From: Dasypus novemcinctus
Lineage: Eukaryota; Chordata; Mammalia; Cingulata; Dasypodidae
Assembly: GCF_030445035.2 (NCBI RefSeq)
Contig: NC_080694.1
Coordinates: 74,229,147 to 74,293,146, forward strand
DNA length: 64,000 nucleotides
Reading direction: 5' to 3'
The stretch's first letter is position 1. Each line of letters opens with the position of its first letter. Positions 32,691 to 43,900 of this stretch are shown here, piece by piece. The notes under the pieces were generated by a model. The model worked only from the letters and a program-made list of their open reading frames with translations. It did not search any database and was not told where the DNA came from. A program made the translations under genes and the position numbers.

Positions 32691-34165
32691 AGAGTCTTTA
32701 AATTACATAATTGTTACATGGAAAGCAAAGGGGATTCCCATCTACCCCACCCCTCCCCCTCCTGTGTTGTGCTTTAGGACAAACAGTTGTCTAGGAGTGT
32801 GTGGATGTGTTAATAGTTAACTTGCACTTTGTGGGTTCTATGTGTACTTCTGAAATTACACATATATGGGTGTTTTTTTAAATTATTTATTTATTTTTAA
32901 AAATTACATTCAAAAAATATGAAGTCCCATTCAACCCCACCGCCCCCACCCCCCACTCCCCCCACAGCAACACTCTCTCCCATCATCGTGACACATCCAT
33001 TGCACCTGGTAAGTACATCTCTGAGTATCACTGCACCCCTAGTCAATGGTCCACATCATAGCCCACACTCTCCCACGTTCCATCCAGTGGGCCCTGGGGG
33101 GATCTACAATGTCCCGTAATTGTCCATGAAGCACCACCCAGGACATCTCCTCATCCCGAAAACGCCTCCACATCTCATCTCTTCCTCCCATTCCCCAAAC
33201 CCAGCAGCCACCATGGCTACCCTTCCCACACCCATTTCACATTTTCTCTGTGGACATTGGATTGGTTGTGTCCATTGCACATCTATGTCAAGTGGGGGCT
33301 TAGATTCCACATGGATACTGGATGTACTCCTCCTGCTTTCAGTTGTAGACACTCTAGGCTCCATGGTGTGGTGGTTGACCTTCTTCAACTCGATGTTAGC
33401 TGAGTGGGGTAAGTCCAATAAATCAAAGTGTAGGAGCTGAAGTCTGTTGAGGCTCTGGGCCTGGGTGTCATATTATCAGTCCAGAGATTCAAATCCCCTA
33501 AATATATCTAAAACCCCAGCACCAACTACAATTCCATTAAAGTAGCATGCAAGTCTTGTGAAAAGAGATCCCCTCTGAGTCCAATTCCATCATGCAGAAA
33601 CACCAGCTCCAAAGAAGGGCCATCTGCCATGGTAGTGAACCCCATCTGCCATGATCATAGAACCCATGGGTCTCTTTATTCCTCAAAAGAACCAACACCT
33701 GGAGTTGTATCTACTTTATCTGTCTCTTAGACTCTGCTCATTTATGCATAAGGGCATTCCTTCTGACAACCTCCAGACTCTTTTTTAGAGACTCATAGCC
33801 TTATATTCTCATTTCTCCTTTCCATTTCCCCCTTACATTAGGTCAAACAGCATTTTGAAGTCATGTTATTATATGTAGACAGGGATATTCTGCTGATCCG
33901 TGTTGAACCTTTAATTCAAGGTCCTTTTCTAGTTGCATCTTCAGCTGATATGTGGTAGTGATCCCTCAGTGCCAGGGAGGCTCATCCCCAGGTGTCATGT
34001 CCCATGCTGGGGGGATTGCACTGCATTTACATGCTGAGTTTGGCTGTGAGAGTGGCCACATTTGAGTAACATGAAGGCTGTCAGGAGGAAACTCCCAGGC
34101 ACAGTGCTATTCTAGGCCTTATTCTTATTGGAGGTGTATAGGCTCAAAAGCATAGCCATAAGTAT
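32691..34165 (-). mobile_element. L1 3' ends in TRIM10 intron 1
   Basis: Two minus-strand L1 tails are seen: a short one at about 32691-32870 and a long one from about 32872, beginning with a T-rich head and then GAAGTCCCATTCAACCCC. The long one is the same family as 56290-57590 and aligns with it almost throughout. No ORF2 frame remains. Confidence 0.75.
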
Positions 34166-34919
34166 CAGGAGCCCACTGTTGGGCCCTCCTTCCTTCCTGG
34201 TTCTTGCCGCTGCTCCCCCAGGGTCCACGACAGTGACCCCCCAGCCAAGGGCCCAGTACCCCCCCCAGCTATTGTTTTTAATTGTTTCCACTATGAGTAT
34301 ATCTAGACATTACTATATATCCTGGGCATATGCCCTGTATAACTCCCTGTCAACCATATATATCCTGTCAATAACATCCTATATCAGTATTCCTCCACAG
34401 CCATGGGTGTTAATGAGTGTGCACCTGTTTATGTCCCTAACTCTATTTCTAGAGCCAACACTTGATAAAACATTTCATTGATTGCTTTGGCATCACCCAA
34501 GTTCTTCTCACTCCAGAATCACATGCAGATGTTTGATTGGTTCATAAGGGAGGGTTGTTACTTGTCTCACTCCCTTTGGGACTAATTTCAAATAAGGCAG
34601 ATCATCAGTTCAGAAGCTCAGGACAGATCCCCAATGTCACATACCAAAGACACAAATTAGGATGCTTACTGAAGAAAGGAAAGCTCGAGGGGAAACTGAG
34701 TCATGACCTCTGATGGCCCCTTATCAGGGCAGGCTTGATGGACATTCTTGGGGGACAGATCAGGAAGAACAGGACCAAAGAGCACACACCGTCCAGGAGG
34801 AGTGAGGTCCAGGCAGGGTCAGCTATGGCCGTGGTTCCTTCCTGGGTCACACAGAGGGTGAGGGAGATGACAGCCTCCAACAAATAATATTTTAAATATT
34901 TCATGTTCCTGCTCCCCAG

Positions 34920-35016
34920 GAACAAATTCTGAAGTGTCTTGAGAGTCTGAGAAAGGACAGAGGAGATTCAAGGAATCCGGGCAAGAGAGAGTCAGAGACT
35001 CCACATCCTCCTGGTG
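34920..35016 (+). pseudogene. TRIM10: TRIM10 exon 2 remnant (start of coiled coil)
   Basis: A good acceptor (TTCCTGCTCCCCAG, to 34919) precedes EQILKCLESLRKD in one frame and EEIQGIRARESQRLHILLV in the next, matching the start of the TRIM10 coiled coil. The exon is 97 nt. The usual TRIM exon here is 96 nt, so a 1-nt insertion breaks the frame. The exon is followed by GTCAGT, a weak but possible donor. Confidence 0.85.
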
Positions 35017-35089
35017 GTCAGTTTCCCTGCCCCTCCCCTCCGTTGGGGCCCGTGGTCTCCCTGAAACCGATATGAGAGCACACTGGGGC

Positions 35090-35203
35090 ATCCTACAGCA
35101 CAGGGAAGAGGGTGACCTAATGGCCACTGGGGAGATCTGCCAGTTCAGCCCCTGATTGCAGAGCTGGAGGGGAAGAAGGACAGACTGACAATGAGCTCAG
35201 ACG
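35090..35203 (+). pseudogene. TRIM10: TRIM10 exon 3 remnant (end of coiled coil)
   Basis: The plus strand reads GDLMATGEICQFS, then a stop. In a shifted frame it reads ELEGKKDRLTMSS, matching the end of the TRIM10 coiled coil. A GT donor follows at 35204. The usual exon is about 231 nt; here the first half is missing, and the distance to exon 2 is too short for a normal intron plus a full exon. A deletion is therefore likely. Confidence 0.8.
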
Positions 35204-35915
35204 GTCAGCCTGGAAGCCTGTCCCTCCCTGTGCCCTCCTGCTCTAGGAGCTCCTGCACATTTTCCTTTCCTAAGCCATCCCTCCTTTACTCAAACACCTT
35301 TGCACCCTGAGTGGAAGAGGGACCACAGGGCCGGCAGGATGAATTCCAGCCCATGCTTCTCCAAGAGCCCTCTGCTGTTTTCCTCTTTGGCCTCTATCTT
35401 TCCATCCCACCATCCCTAAAATAGGAGGCTCCAGCGATAAAATGGAAGTGAAAGTAGCACTTGGAAAGTGTCAAGTACTGTGCAAGCAAATGCCAGGCGG
35501 TATTTCCAGTGCAAACTGTTTTCTGTAACCTCACTGTCCCCTCCACCACCCAGGAAGTTCATCCTGGTAGATTTTGCTTCTTCCCACTCTGGGAGAGAGT
35601 TTGGGATCCATCAAGGCACCAGGAAGGCAGCGTGGTTTAGGGCAGCACTCTGCACTGAGGAAATGAGACCTTGTGGTGAGCTTTTACTTCTCAGTAGCAG
35701 TTGCAGGTCACGCCCCAGCCAGGTTTGTAAAAGAAAGGGGTGGACTGCATGTCCCTGAAGTGCAGTAAACCCTGACACATGGTGCCTCCAGGGATTGGGT
35801 GACATGTCCTCGCCCAGGGCGAGGACACTGGTCTAGCAGTGTGGCATTTGTCTTTTCCAGTTATAAGGCAAGTGGGAGCGGTGACACCTGAATCCCTCCT
35901 CTCCCTCTTTCTTAG

Positions 35916-35936
35916 GATATCAGAAGCACTCTTAAG
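35916..35936 (+). pseudogene. TRIM10: TRIM10 23-nt exon, shortened to 21 nt
   Basis: The acceptor TCTTTCTTAG and donor GTAAGC are intact. The exon reads DIRSTL, as in TRIM10. Two bases are missing before the final AG, so joining to the next exon (starting A TGT GAA) shifts the frame. Small exons like this are typical of TRIM genes. Confidence 0.85.
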
Positions 35937-36241
35937 GTAAGCAGAGAGCATCGCTTTTCTCTTTTCCCACAAAGATGACCACACATGCCTAGCGATTGCC
36001 ATACAGATACACAGCATTGTCATATCAAGGACATAGAGTCACCTGTGACCCTTCACATACCCCATTCCATCCTCAGTGTAGCCACGGATGCCCCCCCAGC
36101 AGTGCCCAGCAGTGGACACTGGGCCCCGTCCTCGAGGAAGTAGCCCCTGTGGGAATTGGCACTTCCATTTAGAAGGTGGCGGCCAGATGAGGCTGGAGGC
36201 ATCTTGAAGAACTCCCAGATGCGTTATTTCTGTGTCCCTAG

Positions 36242-36345
36242 ATGTGAAAACAGAAAGTGCTGGAAACCAGGACCTCGGCCTGCTCCTGGCCCCCTCACTG
36301 CCTCCCAGGAGCTAGAGAAGTGGCTTCTCAGCAAGAGGAAAGAGG
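36242..36345 (+). pseudogene. TRIM10: TRIM10 exon 5 remnant
   Basis: After the acceptor TTCTGTGTCCCTAG the frame reads CENRKCWKP, matching the conserved CETRKCRKP of TRIM10. A degraded LTASQELEKWLL stretch follows. The right edge is uncertain. The B30.2 exon that should follow was not found between here and 41 kb. Confidence 0.8.
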
Positions 36346-37890
36346 TCCAGACCTGGCCTGTCACCATGGGCTGTGATCTACGCAAGGTCCCCCACTGCTC
36401 AACTTGGTTTCTTCCCAGAGTCCTGGGATTAATTCCTTACACCCTCGAGAAGCATGTCCTGTGTGCCCACCATGCACCGAGCAGAATGGCGGCCACCAGG
36501 GATGTGCAAAGTCAAAGAGTAGAACCTGCCCTACCTCTGAAGGATCTCCCAGAAGACACAGGATAAGAAGGACATTAGAGCACTGCGTGCTGGGTGTGGT
36601 AGGGGCTGACCTGGAGCACAGGGTCACCTCCATCTTCCCCAGGAGAACAGAACCCTGTCATTTCCAGGGATGCCGCCACTTGGCACCCTACGGCCCCTCC
36701 TCCGGGTGGGATCACTTCTGAGGCAAGGGTGAAGGCCTTGAGGGTAAAGGCAGGGGAGGCACAGCCACAAACCATAACCCCAGTGTGGTGGCCACTTAAT
36801 CTACCCAGCCCCTCCTCTGAGTAGGTCCACTCACATTTCCTCAAGATAATCCGCCTCCTGATACATTGGTCACCATCGGAGGCCAAGGAAAGAAAAGAGT
36901 GAGTCACAGGTCGCTCTGCTGTGGAGCAGAAGTAGCACCTTGCACACTTGTGCTCCATGTAGAGTAACTGGGGAGGAGGCAGGGGAATGGATTGGATGAC
37001 CCGTGACCCTTAGGTGTGGAGCTGGACAAGAAGTGACCCCTAAGGGACAGAGTGGAAAAAGGGAATAATGAGGGATTTGGATATGAGTGGATTTGGAATG
37101 GAGAGCTCTGGGAAGACAGGCAGCCAAGTGGCATGCAGGAAAAGTGGCTGTGGCCACATGTGATGTGAAGAAGCTGGGTATGTGGGAACTTCTAGAAATC
37201 CTCTTGCCTGGTGCTAATGTTGAGCAGAATTCTGCCTAGAATTTGGAAGGTGACATCAGTTCCAATGTGAAATTTTAATTCCTAAGCAAAATAAAATCAT
37301 TGTCTTATTTGCAGTTGAATGGGCACGTTTTATTTTTTAGTTCTTGTTGATATTTTTAACACTATGACATATCCTTCATGGACAATCTTTGAACACTATC
37401 ATTCACTCTGCTCAGACATAAACTGAAGTATCTTATCAGCTCCCCACTGGGTCCCCTGGGAGGAGGGGAAGCAGCCAGGACCCAGCATGCTGAGGCCTGA
37501 ATTCACCAGAGAATTTATTCTGTTGAAGCTCGTCAGCAGGTAGAGAAGAACATGGTGCAGGAACCAGGGAGTGGTGGAAGGTGGGCTGGATTGCTTCCCT
37601 GGGAGTGTTCAGTATCTCATGTAAAATGTCTCTTCCAAAAGTATAGATACACATAAACTCCTTTAAAATGACAAAAGAGATCCAAAACCCCACACTGAGA
37701 TTCGACCAAAAAGTGGATTGAATTTTTCTGTTCATTTTATTGAGTTTAGTTGGGTTTTTTAAAAAAAAAAGATTATTAGGTCCAAAACAAATGGACATGA
37801 AGATTCCAGGCTGCTGGGGCACTTTAGGGCTCACAACAACCCAGAAGTTCCTTGGACCTTATATATCCAGATTCAAAACCCTGAATTCTT
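36346..37890. other. No gene recognised
   Basis: Expected place of the TRIM10 B30.2 exon, but none is visible. Short open frames on both strands lack motifs. A MIR-like stretch may lie further left near 35400-35500. Confidence 0.45.
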
Positions 37891-37891
37891 C

Positions 37892-38455
37892 TCCACCATC
37901 AACATCATGAACACCATCATCATCTCACCACTATCACCCTCATCACGACCATCAGCATCAGCATCACCATCATCACCATCAGCAGCATCACTGTCATCAA
38001 ACCATCATCAATATCATCATCATCTCACCATCACCATTACTCTCATCACCATTACCACCATCATCGTCATCATCACCATTATCATGGGATCAGCAGCAGC
38101 ATCATCACCATCAGCATCATCAGCATCAACACCATCAGCAACATCACTGTCATCAGAACCATCATCATCAACATCATCATCATCACACCATCGCCATCAC
38201 CATCATCACCATCATCACCATCATCACCATCATCACACCACTCTCATCATCCCCATCCCCATCACCATCATCATCATCAACATCATCACCATCACCATTA
38301 TCACCACCATTATCACCATCAACACCATCATCATCATCATCAACACCATCATCACTATCCCCCCATCATCGCCATCATCACTACTATCATCATCTCACCA
38401 CTATCACCATCATCACCATCATCATCACTATCATCATCTCACCACTATCACCATC
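37892..38455 (+). repeat. (CAT)n-type microsatellite, about 560 bp
   Basis: Imperfect CAT/ATC trinucleotide repeats with interspersed CAC, AGC and CTC units. The 207-codon frame rich in His, Ser, Ile and Thr is a product of the repeat and not a gene. Confidence 0.95.
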
Positions 38456-38590
38456 ATTTTAATAGTCATCATGTTTTATGTGCTTATTAAATGCCTCATA
38501 TCAGTGGATCTTGGTAATGCTGTGAAGTAGATGCAAATATCACCCTCATTTTAAGTTGAGAAGCTGAGTTTTAGTTATTAGCCCAGACCA
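38456..38590 (+). repeat. MIR fragment
   Basis: TGTGCTTATTAAATGCCTCA and CACCCTCATTTTAAGTTGAG match the MIR core. It directly follows the microsatellite. Confidence 0.6.
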
Positions 38591-39345
38591 TAAGTCAGGG
38601 GGTTTTTGTGTGTATTTTTTGGGCGGTAGGGTTACACTATAGTTTATATTTTAGACTGTACAATTTTCTAAATTTTTATTTACATTATGGTTTACATTAT
38701 AGCTTACATTTTAGCCTACAGACTTTAAGTAAGCCAGAGTTTTAATCCTTGTGTGGCTCAGAGCTCTTCACCAAGGGACTGCACAACTTTGTTTGGAAAC
38801 GAGGACCCAGGTGGGTCCCACACCCCATAAGTGATGTGGGTTCAGAAAAATCATTTATCCTTTTCACACTGAGATTTAAATAGCTGGTGAGGGAAAGGAC
38901 TCCTGTTGGATTCCCCCTGGGCAATCTTCCTTGATGTTTACTTGGTCTTGGAGTATTCCCCTGGAGCAGAGGAAGTGGATAGGCCCTGAAACACAGTAAG
39001 TTAAAGAGAAAGCACCTCGAGAACCCCCTGCTCTGCTGACCACACAGCTGGACTCCAGGTTTAACAGCCACCCCAGAGGTCCAATCTCCTTTTCCAGCAC
39101 TGACATCCACACGTTTCATCTGACTTTTTCCATAGCTTATGCTGTAACAGTCTTTCTATTTCAAAGAGCAGAGACCCACCCGACTCCAGTTAGTTCAAAT
39201 AATGGGAATGTTTATTATCAGAACAGACATGGAAATAAAATTCCCCACCATTTAGCCAGGCCTGGTGGGAGACCATGGGGAGAGCAGGGAGGGGGACACA
39301 GCCAGGTCCCATTGGAAGGACTGGAGATTCACAGAATGCTGATAC
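38591..39345. other. No gene recognised
   Basis: An AT-rich L1-tail-like piece lies at about 38600-38720. The rest is unique sequence. Confidence 0.4.
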
Positions 39346-39560
39346 TATTAAACCAGATGCATAATAAATGTTTTGTGTGTTAACCCATTTAATCCTTACA
39401 ACAGCCTGATGCAGTAGGTGCTCTTGTGTAGATCCCCGTTTTATATGTGAAGGAACTGGCCATGTGGAGATTGAGTATCTGGCCCCACATGAGCAGATGA
39501 ATACAGTGGCTTGGCCCCAGTCTATGCAGTGCTGCCTCTGGAGGCCCAAGGAGACTGCAG
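39346..39560 (+). repeat. MIR element
   Basis: TTAATCCTTACAACAGCCTG, then a CCCCGTTTTATATGTGAAGG block and the usual trailing part. This is a clear MIR. Confidence 0.75.
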
Positions 39561-40472
39561 AGGCTGAATTACCATGTGGTCACTCAGCAGCTGGGGTGGG
39601 CTCTGCTCAGGTCACTGCCATGAGCAGCTCCAACCCCCTGCCTCCCTCCCTACTGACTAAGGATGCAGTGCTCATAGCCGCATTTTGAATTTCCAGGATT
39701 ATCGTTCTCCCTCTTTGATGGGCTCTTTCTTGGCAGGCCACCCCGTAGACTCATCCTCCCAGCCTGTAGTTAGGCTGCCCTGGCTGACGCCCTCCTCTGG
39801 AGGCCAACTCAGAAGAGGGCTGTGGGCCTGATAGGAAGTGGCTTCTCTCAGGTAGAGGGTGACACTCTGAGTCTCTTCCTGCTCCCAGTGGGAGACTTCT
39901 GGATGAGTCCTCAGCATGGCACTGCCCACGTGGGGTGAAGCAATTCTGGTCACCACCTCAGGGGTGTTGGGCTAGCTGGCATCTTCTTCATAGACTTGGG
40001 TTTCATGTACCTGTGAGACCTGCCACTTCCTGCCTGGTAACCACTGGCATCTTCTGAGCGTCTGCACCAGGCTCTCTTTCTCCACCTCCTTTCAACCTCC
40101 CAGCTCTCTGCCCTCAGGCCATCCTGCCCATCCTACCTGCTTCCCTTAATCACCACCTTGTCCCTTCACTCCTGTCTCAAATTCTTTGATGCTTCCTGTG
40201 TCCTGGAGCCGCCTGTCTAACCCTCAGCTCATCTAGTCCTTTGCCCATTCCTGAACCTGCCAGACTGACCACTCTCATTACACACATGCAGCTTAGCCCT
40301 CCTCTTCTCTTTCCTTTGCATGGTTATCCTGACCTGAAATGCTCCCCCTTTCCCACCTGGAAAATTCTACCTCCCCCAGGAGGTGACTTTCTCAAACTCA
40401 TTCACTTCTCTCCTTGGCGTTCCCATTCAGTTTTACCAATCACACTCTTATCCCATAAGTGTTTCCTGATCC
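39561..40472. other. No gene recognised
   Basis: Unique sequence with moderate GC. No exon or repeat was assigned. Confidence 0.4.
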
Positions 40473-41158
40473 TGTGTTCTGTGAAGAAAGAGGCAGAAAC
40501 CCATAATACTAACTAAAAGAGATTTATTTAGCTAAATGAATAATACTTGTAAGAATTTAGATGCAGCAATCATAGTAGTTGTGTAGTAACAGTATAACAA
40601 GGAGATATGGGTTATTTAAAACACTCACCAAACTGGGGGAGAACTCAACACCTGGTCTCTCATAAGGCAGAAAAGTCAACAACCCACCAGAGTCCCAACT
40701 GGAAACACACCTGGGTGAAGCGTTATCTCTCAGGATAAAAAAGACACCACCTGAATGAAGCGTCTTCACAGGGTAGGACTTCGACCAGTAATTTTGGGGC
40801 TGCCCCTTTTAAGGGATTCTGAATCACAGAACTCTTGTCAATCTTGCAACTCCTGAGTGATCAAAGCATTCTGAGACAACAGTGCCTTTCCAAGGAGAAA
40901 TAGCCTGCTCTCCCAAAGAGAGACAGGAAATCTCCGAAGTGCCCTATTCTATTCATGGGAAAGTTTGGCTGCAGCTGTCTGTTCCTGAAGGCATAGCCTT
41001 CAAGCACATCCTTCCACTAGACCCCAGTTAATGGTCCTAAGTATCTGTGGGAAGAAAACTCCATGCACCTGCCCATTTGTTACTGTTGGGTCACAGTTCT
41101 TAGCCCATTCCTTACTTGTGTTTATATATTTGTATCACCCTGAAGCTAGGGGATCACA
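40473..41158 (-). repeat. Probable solo LTR
   Basis: It begins TGTGTTCTG and ends ATCACA on the plus strand, with an AATAAA signal on the minus strand near 40530. About 686 bp, not coding. Boundaries are approximate. Confidence 0.4.
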
Positions 41159-41184
41159 TGCTACTGATGAAGAGACAAAAAGAT

Positions 41185-41425
41185 GGAATGAACATATTTG
41201 AATGTTCTCAATCTGTTAGACACTGCAGCAGGCACCAACATAGATGATAACATCAAATTCTTACACCAAGTCCAGGCCTTGGGTAGCATGACCCCCATTT
41301 TAAAGGGAGTAACACTGAGGTTCAGAGAGGCTGAGCAACTTGCCTGAGCCACAGAGGTATTGGGTGTCAGAAGTGGGATTTTAACCTGTCTCACTCCTGA
41401 GTTGTTGTTCTTTGCACCACAGTTC
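41185..41425 (+). repeat. MIR element
   Basis: Contains ATGACCCCCATTTTAAAGGG, GAGGTTCAGAGAGGCTGAGC and the AACTTGCCTGAGCCACAGAG block. It is a long, well-preserved MIR. Confidence 0.8.
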
Positions 41426-41429
41426 ATTG

Positions 41430-42405
41430 CCTCCTTGTGGCTACATCTTCCTCATGTTACTCAGTGACTAGGATGGTATTGGTGTATATCAGCAAGGGCT
41501 TGATAAGCAGTTGATTGGCTATGTGTGAACGACTCCCCTCCTTAAACATGGAAGTGACAGCTGACACCATTGTCATTTAACATAACCTAATCAAAGGAAT
41601 GACATGCCATTGCCATTAACATATACTCTTGGCTAGAGGCAAGTCACAGGTCCTTCCCACACTCGAGGAGAGAAAGTGATGCAAGGGGGTGGGCACCTGG
41701 AGGCAAAGACTGGGGCACCTGAACTCTGTTCACCCCACAGTGATAAATAAGTGCCAACTGAGAGGTACAGATGATGGGTGGTGGAGTGCTCAGAAGGAAC
41801 TTTCCTCCCAACATGTGCTGAGACGACGTCTCCAATGGGGAGTTCCTGCTGGATACCTGGGAGCTCCCATTTTCATAGGAGATTGTGAGAGTGTGTGCTC
41901 CCAGCAGTTCACAGACAAATAGATATCTCACAAATGTGCTGGAGATCAGGGACCCTGGACTTGGCAGTGGGAACCACACATGAGCTTGATTCTAGGAGGC
42001 TGTGGCCATTGCCCAGTCTCAGAAGGTCAGGCGTCAGGCAGAGGCTGTGAGAACAAGGGAAGTGGACATGTCCACAAGATGGCAGGTGGACATGCACCAG
42101 GTAGATGAGGGGGGCCTGGACAAGTTGAAGGAAGGAGAGAGAGGAGGCCAAGGTGAGCCTGAGATGAGGGTGGACTGGTCAGAGCAGCTGAGGATGGTGG
42201 AACAAGTTACCCACGGATTTCTTCTACAACTCAAGATCAGTAGCCTGTAATTTGTGTCAAGTACTCCTAGAAATAAAGAAATCCTTCAGTACATTCCATT
42301 GACTCTTCCATGGAGATAAAAAACAGCTGAGCAGTGGATTCCCTTGAACTTGCTAAAGCACATGTGCATGTGTCTGCACATGTGGGGCGGGAAAAGGGAT
42401 CCTAC
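41430..42405. other. No gene recognised; expected place of the TRIM40 last exon
   Basis: An ancient interspersed repeat is likely at about 41560-41700 (AACATAACCTAATCAAAGGA and following). The terminal exon of TRIM40 should lie here on the minus strand, but I could not find it by eye. Confidence 0.4.
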
Positions 42406-42428
42406 CTGGTAAACACATCACTGGCCTC
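42406..42428 (-). CDS. TRIM40: TRIM40 23-nt exon
   Basis: On the minus strand TCTCCTAG (acceptor) is followed by 23 nt encoding EASDVFT plus the first two bases of an Arg codon, then GTAGGA (donor). The human counterpart is NAGDLLNR. Both length and splice phase are those of the short exon in TRIM genes. No break is visible. Confidence 0.75.
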
Positions 42429-42657
42429 CTAGGAGAGGAAGAGTGAAAATCACATTTTGTTTTCAGGCTCCAGGCACCTCTACGTTCCCTCCCTGACACC
42501 CCCTTGAGAATGGAAAGTAAGGCAGGCCTCTTTCGCACCCAGGCTTCTGCAGGAGCATGTCCTGGCCTTGAACAGGCACCATCATGGGTCAAAGGGGAGG
42601 AGCTGGGGGCATCACACGCAGGCTGTCTGCTCCTGGGAGGTACCTGGGGGTACACAC

Positions 42658-42810
42658 CTTCAGCATGCCGGCGTCCAGGTCCTTGGCCATCCTCTCCAGA
42701 TCAGCGACCAGCATGCTGTGCTGTTCCACAGTCTTGGAGATGGCCTGGACTCTTGGCTCCTCTGCCGGCACATCCTCCAGCTGGCCCAGCTGCTGTGGAG
42801 GGGTTGCTTC
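42658..42810 (-). CDS. TRIM40: TRIM40 coiled-coil exon
   Basis: A 153-nt open exon on the minus strand encodes 51 residues including QQLGQLEDVPAEEP and SMLVADLERMAKDLDAGMLK. This matches the human TRIM40 segment from QQWLGQLEHMPAEA to the TAKELDTNTLK end. The acceptor TTGTGTGCAG and donor GTGTGT are intact, phase 0 on both sides. The human exon is longer at its start by about 25 residues, so the acceptor has moved or the 5' part was lost. TRIM40 lacks a B30.2 domain and is reported to restrain NF-kB signalling in gut epithelium. Whether this copy is functional cannot be told without its RING exon. Confidence 0.85.
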
Positions 42811-43140
42811 CTGCACACAAGTGAGCAAGAGGAGTAGAGGGACTGTTCTAGGCAGGTGGGGACCTACAGCTTGGGTAGCAGTTACCTATTGGCAAGCCAC
42901 CTCTCTTGTTGGATTCCCACCATAGCCAGGGAGAGCAGGTGGTTTTTATTTACCATCCAAATCTCATGAAGATGAGTGGGCTTCCTTACTCAAGGTCATT
43001 AACAAACTCTGAGCTGAGGCCTGAGCCCATCCTCCTGCCTCTTGGAGTTTCCACCCATCAGGCTGCTCCAGGGGCAGTGTGAGAATGGGAAGGGAGGGCC
43101 CCAAATCATCCACAGTGTCCACCCCAGGACCCCAACCCAC

Positions 43141-43218
43141 CTGTGCACCCTGCAGCGTCTCCTCCTCCTGAGCCCTCAGCTCCTTCTTGAGCTTCTTGCT
43201 CTGGCAGGTGAGGCGTTC
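43141..43218 (-). CDS. TRIM40: TRIM40 short coiled-coil exon
   Basis: A 78-nt open exon encodes ERLTCQSKKLKKELRAQEEE and a short end (TLQGAQ), matching human TRIM40 ERLNRRSRKLRKDIAELQ and following. The acceptor CTGTGTCCAG and donor GTGGGT are intact. The TRIM family exon here is usually 96 nt; the 18-nt difference keeps the frame. The RING/B-box exon should lie to the right on the minus strand, but I did not find it up to 48 kb. Repeats and minisatellites fill that space. Confidence 0.85.
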
Positions 43219-43900
43219 CTGGACACAGACACGCTGGTTACCAGACTGGCAGTTGCTGGGGGAGCTCAGGAAGCATGGTGGGTTCCGAGCCAAGGCTGAG
43301 GCTGAAGTGCTATCGTCTAAACACAGGCAGCCCCAAAGCATCATGCGTGAGCTAAGAAGCATAAGGGTTTAGCTAATGGGTAATATGGGAAATCAGTGAT
43401 AGTTTTAAAAAGCTTTAACTACATACACACAGACGACCAAAAAAGAAAACTCTGGCTTCACAAAATAACAAATAGTAACAGAATCATTTCAGATCAACTT
43501 CAGGGCACTTTTCTCCCAGCACCTAAGAGTTGTATGCTGCGGTTCCGGCAGTCCTCACTTCACGTGAGCAGAAGAAGCCAGTCTGGAGAGAGCTGACCTG
43601 AGGGGATGCCAGCCTCTGGCACGGCCCCTCCCTGGCCTGGCTGGAGGACAAGCAGAGGCCTTCCTTAGAGCCACTGCAGGACAGGCAGGCACGTCCTCAC
43701 TCTAAGTCTTAAATCAGCATCTGGGCAAGTCATGAGTCCCAAAGCTAATGATATATGGAATTATTTCAGTTCCTAAGTAATGTGCTTGCAGGTTTTTGAT
43801 AAACCATGAGGGAAGCAAAAATAAACAAGGCTGACTATGGTATCACCAGAATCGAAGTAAAAGAAGGGGATGCAGTCAACCAAACACTCCGGAAACCTCC
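43219..43900. other. TRIM40 upstream intron, no exon seen
   Basis: Unique sequence. I searched the minus strand for RING cysteine blocks and found none. Confidence 0.45.

Noticed and set aside
34701..34925. Minus-strand frame with a hydrophobic segment (74 codons)
   Set aside because: It lies next to and partly antisense to TRIM10 exon 2. I considered a receptor transmembrane exon, but no family matches and the splice context is poor.
37907..38530. 207-codon frame rich in His, Ser, Thr and Ile
   Set aside because: It is a translation of the CAT microsatellite, with no other features.
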